Assembly: GCA_903898725.1 (NCBI GenBank) | Contig: CAIUGQ010000035.1 | Span: forward strand, 1 to 5,202 | Reading direction: 5' to 3' | DNA: 5,202 bases | From: an uncultured Burkholderiales bacterium | GTDB lineage: Bacteria > Pseudomonadota > Gammaproteobacteria > Burkholderiales > Burkholderiaceae_E | Part shown: piece by piece, positions 1-5,202 of the stretch | How the letters are laid out: each line of letters opens with the position of its first letter | Numbering within the stretch: position 1 is the first letter of the stretch | Notes under the pieces: generated by a model | The model's database searches: none | Told to the model about the DNA's origin: nothing | What the model saw: only the letters and a program-made list of their open reading frames with translations | Translations under genes and position numbers: made by a program

Positions 1-67
1 CGCGGCGGCGGCCGGCACGGGCTGGTGGCTGTACCGCCGGCGGGCGCGCCGGGCCGACACCGGTTAG
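1..67 (+). CDS. C-terminal tail of an upstream gene, probable membrane-anchored protein (5' partial)
   Basis: Reading from base 2, an open frame gives about 21 residues ending AAAAGTGWWLYRRRARRADTG before a TAG at 65-67. A short Ala/Gly/Trp/Leu stretch followed by a cluster of Arg residues looks like the end of a transmembrane helix with a basic cytoplasmic tail. The frame is preferred over the competing one that would extend fadH leftwards, because the latter reads as Pro/Gly/Arg-rich sequence with no family resemblance. The stop lies 35 bases before the fadH start, so the two genes could share a transcript. Function cannot be told from so few residues. It is possible that this is not a gene at all. 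Confidence 0.4.
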   Translation, partial: AAAAGTGWWLYRRRARRADTG

Positions 68-102
68 GCTGTCGCGCTGAATCGTCCTCACGAGTCTCGA
101 TC

Positions 103-2181
103 ATGGTCCAGCCCTCGCCGCTCCCTGCGCCGTCCCCGACCGCCCAGCCGGGCATCGCCCGCTATCCGCACGTCTTCGCGCCGCTGGAACTCGGCCACAC
201 CCGGCTGAAGAACCGGATCCTCATGGGCTCGATGCACACCGGCCTCGAGGAGGCCGAGGGCGGCTTCGAGCGGATGGCCGCGTTCTTCGCCGAGCGTGCG
301 CGCGGCGGGGTCGGCATGATCATCACCGGCGGCTTCGCGCCCAACGAGGAGGGCGGCCTGGGGGCCAAGCTCTCGACGCTCGAGGAGGCTGCGCAGCACC
401 GGACCATCACTGCCGCCGTCCACGCCGCCGACCCGGACGTGAAGATCTGCCTGCAGATCCTGCACTCCGGCCCGCTCGCGCGTACGCCGGCCTGCGTCGC
501 GCCCTCGGCGGTGAAGTCGCGCATCGGCCGCTTCGCACCCGCCGAACTGGACGAGGCGGGCATCGAGAAGCAGATCGCCGATTTCGCGACCTGTGCGCGG
601 CTGGCCCGCGAGGCGGGCTACGACGGCGTCGAGGTCATCGGCTCGGCCGGCTACCTCATCAGCACCTTCCTCGTGCGCAAGACGAACCTGCGGACGGACC
701 GCTGGGGCGGCACCTGGGAGAACCGCATGCGCTTCGCGGTCGAGGTCGTGCGGCGCGTGCGCGAGGCGGTCGGCCCGGACTTCATCGTGGTGTTCCGCAT
801 CGCGGCGATGGACATGCTCGACGGCGGGCTCGCCTGGGACGAGGTGGTGTCGCTCGGGCGCGCGGTCGAGGCGGCGGGCGCCAGCATCGTCAGCACCCAT
901 TTCTGCTGGCACGAGTCGCCGGTGCCGACGATCGCGACGATGGTGCCGCGGGCCGCGTTCGCGCAGGTCACCGGGCGGCTGCGCCGCGAGCTGTCGGTGC
1001 CGCTGATCACCAGCAACCGCATCAACATGCCCGAGGTCGCCGAGGCGGTGCTGGCGCGCGGCGACGCGGACCTGGTGTCGATGGCCCGACCGATGCTCGC
1101 CGACGCCGATCTGGTGCTGAAGGCCGCGCAGGGGCGCGAGGACGAGATCAACACCTGCATCGCCTGCAACCAGGCGTGCCTCGACCATGCCTTCGACGGC
1201 CGCCGCCAGGTCACCTGCCTGGTGAACCCGCGCGCGTGCAACGAGACCCGCCTGAACTACACGCCGGTGCGTGCGCGCCGCAGGCTCGCGGTGGTCGGTG
1301 CGGGTCCGGCGGGCCTCGCCTATGCGACGGTGGCCGCGCAGCGCGGGCATGCGGTGACGCTGTTCGAGGCGGGCGCCGAGATCGGCGGCCAGTTCAACCT
1401 CGCCAAGCGTATCCCCGGCAAGGAGGAGTTCGTCGAGACGCTGCGCTACTACCGGCGGATGCTCGAGGTGCACGGCGTCGACGTCCGGCTGAACACGCGT
1501 GCCGACGCGCCCGCGCTTGCCGCGATGGGCTTCGACGAGGTGATCGTCGCCACCGGCATCGAGCCGCGGGTGCCGGAGCTGCCCGGCATCGATCATCCGA
1601 TGGTCGCGTCCTACGTCGACGTGATCCTCGGGCGTCGTGAGGTCGGGCGCCGGGTCGCGATCGTCGGGGCAGGCGGCATCGGCTTCGACGTGGCCGAGCT
1701 GGTCAGCCACTCGGGGCCGTCTGCCGCACTCGACGTCGACACCTTCGCGCGCGAGTGGGGCATCGACTTCCGCAACCATCCGCGCGGGGGCGTGACCGGT
1801 GTCGCCCCGCAGGTCGAGGCCGCCGACCGCCAGGTGTGGCTGCTGCAGCGGCGGACCACGCCGGTCGGCGCCTCGCTCGGCAAGACCACCGGCTGGACCC
1901 ACCGCATGACGCTCGCGCGCCGCGGCGTGAAGCTGGTCAACGGCGTGGAGTACCTGCGCATCGACGACGCCGGACTGCATGCGAGGGTCAACGGCGAGCC
2001 GGCGCTGTTCGAGGCCGACACCGTGATCGTGTGCGCCGGCCAGACGCCCCTGCGCGCGCTGCACGACGCGCTGCTGGCGCTCGGCGTGCGCTCGAGCCTC
2101 GCCGGCGGCGCCTTCGAGGCCGCCGAGCTCGATGCCAAGCGGGCGATCGACCAGGCGAGCCGGATGGCGGCCGAGGCATGA
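103..2181 (+). CDS. fadH: NADPH-dependent 2,4-dienoyl-CoA reductase (FadH family)
   Basis: This 692-residue enzyme (E. coli FadH is about 672) reduces 2,4-dienoyl-CoA to an enoyl-CoA with NADPH during beta-oxidation of unsaturated fatty acids in the cytoplasm. Domains in order: an FMN-binding old-yellow-enzyme barrel (about 20-345, with GSMHTGLEE from residue 42 and SMARP from 326); 4Fe-4S cysteines C352, C355, C359 and C372; an FAD Rossmann motif VVGAGPAG (397-404); an NAD(P) motif GAGGIG (522-527); and the family signature GKTTGWTHR (593-601). Y184 and H270 match the catalytic Tyr166/His252 of E. coli with identical spacing. Relative to the E. coli protein as I remember it, there is one extra residue before the fourth cysteine. 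The start is ATG 103, with only a weak GAG-type ribosome site. It gives an 18-residue Pro/Ala-rich N-terminal extension, and no later start fits. The only upstream alternative, GTG 25, would overlap the preceding gene. Some active-site loops diverge (LHSGPL, STHFCWHES), so the exact substrate is less certain than the family. Confidence 0.95.
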   Translation: MVQPSPLPAPSPTAQPGIARYPHVFAPLELGHTRLKNRILMGSMHTGLEEAEGGFERMAAFFAERARGGVGMIITGGFAPNEEGGLGAKLSTLEEAAQHRTITAAVHAADPDVKICLQILHSGPLARTPACVAPSAVKSRIGRFAPAELDEAGIEKQIADFATCARLAREAGYDGVEVIGSAGYLISTFLVRKTNLRTDRWGGTWENRMRFAVEVVRRVREAVGPDFIVVFRIAAMDMLDGGLAWDEVVSLGRAVEAAGASIVSTHFCWHESPVPTIATMVPRAAFAQVTGRLRRELSVPLITSNRINMPEVAEAVLARGDADLVSMARPMLADADLVLKAAQGREDEINTCIACNQACLDHAFDGRRQVTCLVNPRACNETRLNYTPVRARRRLAVVGAGPAGLAYATVAAQRGHAVTLFEAGAEIGGQFNLAKRIPGKEEFVETLRYYRRMLEVHGVDVRLNTRADAPALAAMGFDEVIVATGIEPRVPELPGIDHPMVASYVDVILGRREVGRRVAIVGAGGIGFDVAELVSHSGPSAALDVDTFAREWGIDFRNHPRGGVTGVAPQVEAADRQVWLLQRRTTPVGASLGKTTGWTHRMTLARRGVKLVNGVEYLRIDDAGLHARVNGEPALFEADTVIVCAGQTPLRALHDALLALGVRSSLAGGAFEAAELDAKRAIDQASRMAAEA
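2178..2181 (+). promoter_or_regulatory. ATGA start/stop overlap coupling fadH to the thioesterase
   Basis: The thioesterase ATG (2178-2180) shares bases with the fadH TGA (2179-2181). A GGATGG stretch at 2162-2167 inside the fadH end is a possible ribosome site about 10 bases upstream. Such an overlap normally means that ribosomes finishing the first gene restart on the second, keeping the two products in a fixed ratio. It also fixes the thioesterase start. Confidence 0.75.
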
Positions 2182-2996
2182 GCGCGCACGAGTTCGACAC
2201 CGACATCCGGGTCGTGCCGACCGGGGAGGGCGGCTGGCACGGACGCGTGTCGCCCGGCTGGAACATCGGCGCCAATCCGAACGGCGGCTACCTGCTGGCG
2301 ATCGCCGGGGCGGCGCTGCGCGGCGCGATGCCCTCGCATCCGGATCCGCTGTCCGTCACCGCCCACTACCTGAAGCCGGGCGTGCCCGAGGCGGACTGTC
2401 GGGTCGCGATGCAGGTGCTGCGCGGCGGCCGCTCGCTCAGCACGGTGCGCGCCACGCTCGTGCAGGAGGGCGCGGCCCGGCTGGAGCTGCTCGCGGCGAT
2501 GGGCGACCTCGGCACCGCGGCCGCGGTCACGCCGACGCTCGTGCCGCCGCCGCCCGAGATGCCGCCGCCCGAGGCCTGCGTGCCGCGCTCGCCGGGCGAG
2601 CAGGGCGTGGCGCTGCCGATCGTCGACCGGCTCGACATCCGCCTGCATCCCGACGAGGCGCGCGGCGCCGCGGCGGGCCGCGCGCGCGTCGGCGGGTGGA
2701 TCCGGTTCCGCGACGGCCGGGAGCCCGATGCGCTCGCCGCGCTGCTGTTCGTCGACGCCTTCCCGCCGGCGGTGTTCGGGCTGCTGGGCGCCGTCGGCTG
2801 GGTGCCGACGGTGGAGCTGACCGTCCAGCTGCGGGCGCGGCCCGCGCCGGGCTGGATGCTCGCGCGTTTCGAGACCACCGACCTGCTCGACGGCCGGCTG
2901 ATCGAGGACGGCCTGCTCTGGGATTCGACCGGCCGCCTGATCGCGCAGTCCCGTCAGCTGGCGCTCGTGCGTCTGCCCGGGGCCGCGCCCGGTTGA
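2178..2996 (+). CDS. Double-hotdog acyl-CoA thioesterase (TesB-like / 4HBT_3 family)
   Basis: This 272-residue protein is expected to hydrolyse acyl-CoA to free acid and CoA in the cytoplasm. The N-terminal hotdog (about 1-118) carries the family hallmark WNIGANPNGGYLLAIAG on its central helix, then DPLSVTAHYLKP and RGGRSLSTVRATLVQ strands. A Pro-rich linker (about 122-132, PPPPEMPPPE) leads to the C-terminal hotdog (about 140-265) with VDAFPPAVF, PTVELTVQLRARP and GRLIAQSRQLALVR. By eye alignment with E. coli TesB (from memory), D193, T211 and Q260 correspond to the catalytic Asp204, Thr228 and Gln278, so the enzyme looks intact. There is no signal peptide. Overlap with fadH suggests it acts on intermediates of the same pathway, possibly clearing stalled dienoyl- or enoyl-CoA. 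The acyl chain preference cannot be read from sequence. The family is sometimes annotated only as thioesterase family protein. Confidence 0.88.
   Translation: MSAHEFDTDIRVVPTGEGGWHGRVSPGWNIGANPNGGYLLAIAGAALRGAMPSHPDPLSVTAHYLKPGVPEADCRVAMQVLRGGRSLSTVRATLVQEGAARLELLAAMGDLGTAAAVTPTLVPPPPEMPPPEACVPRSPGEQGVALPIVDRLDIRLHPDEARGAAAGRARVGGWIRFRDGREPDALAALLFVDAFPPAVFGLLGAVGWVPTVELTVQLRARPAPGWMLARFETTDLLDGRLIEDGLLWDSTGRLIAQSRQLALVRLPGAAPG
2546..2573 (+). repeat. Short 15-base-period tandem repeat encoding the interdomain Pro-rich linker
   Basis: The 13-base unit GCCGCCGCCCGAG occurs at 2546-2558 and again at 2561-2573. It encodes two copies of PPPE joined by Met, in frame within the linker between the two hotdog domains of the thioesterase. 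It is probably a slippage-prone linker with no separate function. Confidence 0.6.
2993..2996 (+). promoter_or_regulatory. TTGA overlap: TTG start of the Omp85 gene within the thioesterase stop
   Basis: TTG at 2993-2995 overlaps the thioesterase TGA at 2994-2996. Downstream of it the frame reads at once as a signal peptide (MTARRAVLALLAAVALALEP), while upstream the same frame is only out-of-frame shadow of the thioesterase. No ATG or GTG lies in frame nearby before the hydrophobic core. A GGGG run at 2979-2982 is a weak ribosome-site candidate, so initiation probably depends on ribosomes terminating the thioesterase gene. The rare start codon suggests deliberately low expression. Confidence 0.7.
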
Positions 2997-4627
2997 CCGC
3001 GCGCCGGGCCGTCCTCGCCCTGCTTGCGGCCGTCGCGCTCGCGCTCGAGCCGGCTCGCGCGCAGCCCGCCAACGCCCCGCTGCCGGGATTCGCGGCGCTC
3101 GAGGCGGCGGGGGCCCGGATCGGCACGATCCGCATCCGTGCCCTGGAGATCTTCGACACCTCGGATCCCGCCGAGTCCAACGCGATCTTCCGCGCGGCCA
3201 ACGCGCTGCACATCAGCACGCGTCCCTGGCTGATCGAGGGCGCGCTGCTGTTCCGCACCGGCGATCCGGTCTCGGTCAAGCGCATCGAGGAGACCGAGCG
3301 CGTGCTGCGCGCCACGCGCTCGCTGTTCGAGGTCTCGATCCGGCCGGTCGCGGTGACCGACGGCGTCGTCGATGTCGAGGTCACGACACGCGACACCTGG
3401 ACCCTCGATCCCGGCTTCAGCGCGACCCGCTCGGGGGGCGCGAGCAGCACCTCGTACGCATTGCGCGAGTACAACCTGTTCGGCACCGGCGTAGGCGTGT
3501 CGTTCGGCCGGTACAGCAACGTCGACCGCTCCGGCAACGAATTCTCCATCGGCGGCGAGCGCCTGCTCGGCAGCACCCTGAGCGCCGGCTACACGCAGGC
3601 CTCCAACAGCGATGGCCGCCGCGTGGCGGCGCGGCTGCTGAGGCCGTTCCACGAGCTCGACGCACGCTGGGCCGCGGGGGTCACCGTGTCGCTCGACGAT
3701 CGCGTGGATCCGGTGTATCAGGCCGGCGAGGTGGTCGCGCGTTACCGCCGCCAGGAAGACCGCGTCGAGGCCTTCGGCGGGCGCTCCGAAGGACTGGTCA
3801 ACGGCTGGGTCCGGCGCTGGTCGGCGGGCGTGTCGATGCTGCGCGACGGCTGGGCGGTCGAGCCCGGATACGTGCCGCCTGCCGTGCTCCCCGAGGACGA
3901 GACGCTGATCTCGCCGTTCCTGCGGCTCGAGGTGATCGAGGACCGCTTCGTCACCACGCGCAACCTGAACCAGATGGGCCGCCCCGAGTTCCTCGCGATG
4001 GGCCTGCAGTCCTCGCTGCGGATCGGATGGGCCTCGCAGGCCTTCGGTTCGACGCGCGATGCGCTGCTGTATGCGGCGAGCGTCTCGCGGGGCTTCGAGC
4101 CCGCGCCGCGACAGACGCTGCTCGCATCGGCCAAGCTCGAGGGCCGGTTCGCGGACGGGGCGATCGAGCGCCAGCGACTCGGCGGGCAGCTCCAGTACTT
4201 CGTGCCGCACGATCGCCGGTGGCTGTTCTACGTCGGGCTCTCCGCCGACCTGTTCACCAGTCCGGGCCCGCTCGACGTGCTCATGCTCGGCGGCGACAAC
4301 GGCATGCGCGGCTACCCGCTGCGCTATCAGAGCGGCACGCAGCGCGCGCTGCTCACGGTGGAGGAGCGCTACTTCACCGACCTGTACCTGTTCCGCTTGT
4401 TCCGCGTCGGCGCGGCCGGCTTCGTCGACGTGGGCCGGGCCTGGGGCGGCGCCAACGCCGGTCCCGAATCCGAGCGCTGGCTGGCCGATGCGGGCCTGGG
4501 CCTGCGGATCTTCAGCGTGCGCGCCGCCTTCAGCAACGTGCTGCACGTCGACCTCGCGTTCCCGCTCGACGCCGACACCGGGGTCAAGCGGGTGCAGTTC
4601 CTGGTCAGGACGCGCACGAGCTTCTAG
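2993..4627 (+). CDS. Omp85-superfamily (BamA/TamA-like) outer-membrane protein with one POTRA-like domain
   Basis: This 544-residue precursor begins with a Sec signal peptide: a TARR basic end, the hydrophobic core AVLALLAAVALAL, and probable cleavage after ARA at residue 23. Residues about 43-132 (IGTIRIRALEIFDTSDP to VDVEVTTRDTW) have the alternating strands and the helix with VKRIEETERVLRA of a POTRA domain. Only about 115 residues separate the signal peptide from the barrel, so just one POTRA fits; BamA has five, TamA three and FhaC two. About 140-544 is rich in alternating polar and hydrophobic residues, as expected for a 16-strand barrel of the bacterial surface antigen family. LGGDNGMRGY contains the loop-6 motif (R439-G440-Y441, usually V/I-RGF/Y), and the chain ends in Phe after VRTRTS, a typical beta-signal for Bam insertion. 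It follows two acyl-CoA enzymes with a 4-base overlap. Possible roles are protein secretion or insertion, or envelope lipid handling; the sequence does not decide. Confidence 0.85.
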   Translation: MTARRAVLALLAAVALALEPARAQPANAPLPGFAALEAAGARIGTIRIRALEIFDTSDPAESNAIFRAANALHISTRPWLIEGALLFRTGDPVSVKRIEETERVLRATRSLFEVSIRPVAVTDGVVDVEVTTRDTWTLDPGFSATRSGGASSTSYALREYNLFGTGVGVSFGRYSNVDRSGNEFSIGGERLLGSTLSAGYTQASNSDGRRVAARLLRPFHELDARWAAGVTVSLDDRVDPVYQAGEVVARYRRQEDRVEAFGGRSEGLVNGWVRRWSAGVSMLRDGWAVEPGYVPPAVLPEDETLISPFLRLEVIEDRFVTTRNLNQMGRPEFLAMGLQSSLRIGWASQAFGSTRDALLYAASVSRGFEPAPRQTLLASAKLEGRFADGAIERQRLGGQLQYFVPHDRRWLFYVGLSADLFTSPGPLDVLMLGGDNGMRGYPLRYQSGTQRALLTVEERYFTDLYLFRLFRVGAAGFVDVGRAWGGANAGPESERWLADAGLGLRIFSVRAAFSNVLHVDLAFPLDADTGVKRVQFLVRTRTSF

Positions 4628-4653
4628 CCCGGCGGTACAGGGGCCGCCGGTCG

Positions 4654-4700
4654 GCCCGAGCCGGCCGCAGCGCTCGCCGGCGCTGCGGCCGGCGACGGGC
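4654..4700 (+). terminator. Strong GC hairpin after the Omp85 gene, probable terminator without a U-tract
   Basis: Bases 4660-4673 (GCCGGCCGCAGCGC) are perfectly complementary to 4680-4693, with a 6-base loop TCGCCG. Beyond a small bulge (A4659 opposite G4694-A4695), another 5 pairs form between 4654-4658 (GCCCG) and 4696-4700 (CGGGC). The hairpin lies 26 bases after the TAG of the Omp85 gene and before the next ATG. No T run follows, so it is not a classic intrinsic terminator. It may act with Rho or as a transcript-end stabiliser, a common situation in very GC-rich bacteria. Confidence 0.6.
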
Positions 4701-4747
4701 GCGGGTCGAGACTGCGTCCACTTCTGGCACGCGACCTGGATCCGACC

Positions 4748-5202
4748 ATGCAGACCCCGATCTCCCCCCGCACCGCTACCGCGCCGCTGCTCCTGGCGCT
4801 GCTGCTCTCGGCCTGCGGAGGCGGCGGCGGGCCCGCAGCCGTCGTCGACGCCGCGCCGACGCCGGTCGCGCCGGCCCCGGCTCAGGCGCCTGCCACCGAC
4901 AGCAGCCTGACGCTCACCGGGACGGCCGCGATCGGCGCGCCGCTTGCCGATGCGACCGTCACGCTGCGCGATGCCAGCGGCCGCGTGTTCACCACGACAT
5001 CCGATGCCGCCGGCCGCTTCAGCTTCACCGGTCTCGCCGCGGATGCCCGGGTGCTGCAGCTGTCGGCGAGCGCACAGCTCGGGCAGCGTCAGGTCGTCCA
5101 CTACGCGCTGCTGCCGGGACTGTCCGCCAGCGGCACCGCCAACATCACGCCGCTCACCACCGCGGTGACGGCGCTCGCCGGGCCGACCTCGCTGCCGGCC
5201 GA
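4748..5202 (+). CDS. Lipoprotein with a carboxypeptidase-regulatory-like (Ig-like) domain (3' partial)
   Basis: The frame is open from ATG 4748 to the right edge: 151 codons and no stop. The N-terminus has a basic/polar start, a Leu/Ala core and the lipobox LSAC with Cys23, followed by five Gly. This is a lipoprotein signal; Gly rather than Asp after Cys fits outer-membrane sorting. Residues about 29-50 are a Pro/Ala-rich linker. From about 54, LTGTAAIGAPLADATVTLRD and then GRVFTTTSDAAGRFSFTGL match the beta-sandwich of carboxypeptidase-regulatory-like domains (ornament, thread, D-x-x-G-x-F-x-F). ITPLTTAVTAL (133-143) resembles a phrase seen in betaproteobacterial lipoproteins of this type. 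A weak CTGGA ribosome site lies at 4736-4740. The hairpin upstream suggests a separate transcription unit, although no convincing promoter is visible in the 47 bases between. The C-terminal part, and so the function, is outside the window. Confidence 0.8.
   Translation, partial: MQTPISPRTATAPLLLALLLSACGGGGGPAAVVDAAPTPVAPAPAQAPATDSSLTLTGTAAIGAPLADATVTLRDASGRVFTTTSDAAGRFSFTGLAADARVLQLSASAQLGQRQVVHYALLPGLSASGTANITPLTTAVTALAGPTSLPA

Noticed and set aside
25..102. Upstream GTG start for FadH at 25
   Set aside because: It would overlap the preceding gene's end and add 26 residues without family similarity. ATG 103 already gives an extension over E. coli FadH.
88..2064. A 658-codon open frame on the minus strand opposite fadH
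   Set aside because: It is a shadow of high GC3 coding sequence. The translation is rich in Arg, His, Asp and Ala with no recognisable motif, and the plus strand carries a clear FadH.
2132..2992. N-terminal extension of the Omp85 frame back to 2132 (831 codons in total)
   Set aside because: This part is the out-of-frame shadow of the thioesterase gene, rich in Arg and Ala. A proper signal peptide begins only at TTG 2993.
4724..4740. Sigma-54-like promoter CTGGCACG-N4-CTGGA before the lipoprotein gene
   Set aside because: The -24 part matches well, but the essential GC of the -12 part is GG. Transcription would begin at about base 4751, inside the start codon region, leaving no leader.
4059..4910. 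A plus-strand 283-codon open frame across the Omp85 end and the lipoprotein start
   Set aside because: It is an Arg/Ser/Cys-rich shadow in another frame. It crosses the stop of the Omp85 gene, the hairpin and the lipoprotein signal sequence.
2954..5101. A 715-codon open frame on the minus strand
   Set aside because: It runs through the end of the thioesterase gene, all of the Omp85 gene, the hairpin and the lipoprotein start. It is of shadow composition (Arg/Gln/Glu/Ala/Gly-rich), with no domain recognised.

Overview
The window is very G+C-rich, with G or C at nearly every third codon position. All credible genes lie on the plus strand and are tightly packed. The content points to a high-GC Gram-negative proteobacterium: a FadH-type dienoyl-CoA reductase, an Omp85 outer-membrane barrel ending in phenylalanine, and an Omp-type lipoprotein with a carboxypeptidase-regulatory-like domain. 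A Burkholderiales-like betaproteobacterium is my best guess, from protein style and base composition only; I cannot prove the taxon.

Layout: (1) bases 1-67 hold the last codons of a gene entering from the left, apparently ending in a membrane segment with a basic tail. (2) 103-2181 encodes a complete 2,4-dienoyl-CoA reductase (FadH family: FMN barrel, 4Fe-4S cysteines, FAD and NADPH domains). (3) 2178-2996 encodes a double-hotdog acyl-CoA thioesterase whose ATG overlaps the fadH stop (ATGA). (4) 2993-4627 encodes a secreted Omp85-superfamily protein with room for a single POTRA domain. It most likely starts at a TTG that overlaps the thioesterase stop (TTGA). (5) 4654-4700 is a strong GC-rich hairpin with a perfect 14-bp core stem, probably closing the operon. 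(6) 4748 to the right edge begins a lipoprotein gene that runs out of the window.

The three central genes overlap head to tail by 4 bases each, so they are almost certainly one transcript with coupled translation. The first two fit together: FadH reduces 2,4-dienoyl-CoA intermediates of unsaturated fatty-acid beta-oxidation, and a thioesterase could release CoA from intermediates that stall. The third is a surprise: an outer-membrane Omp85 protein co-translated with two cytoplasmic acyl-CoA enzymes. That coupling is the most interesting feature here. I see no RNA genes, CRISPR array, insertion sequence, phage gene or defence system. No stretch longer than 120 bases lacks a gene.
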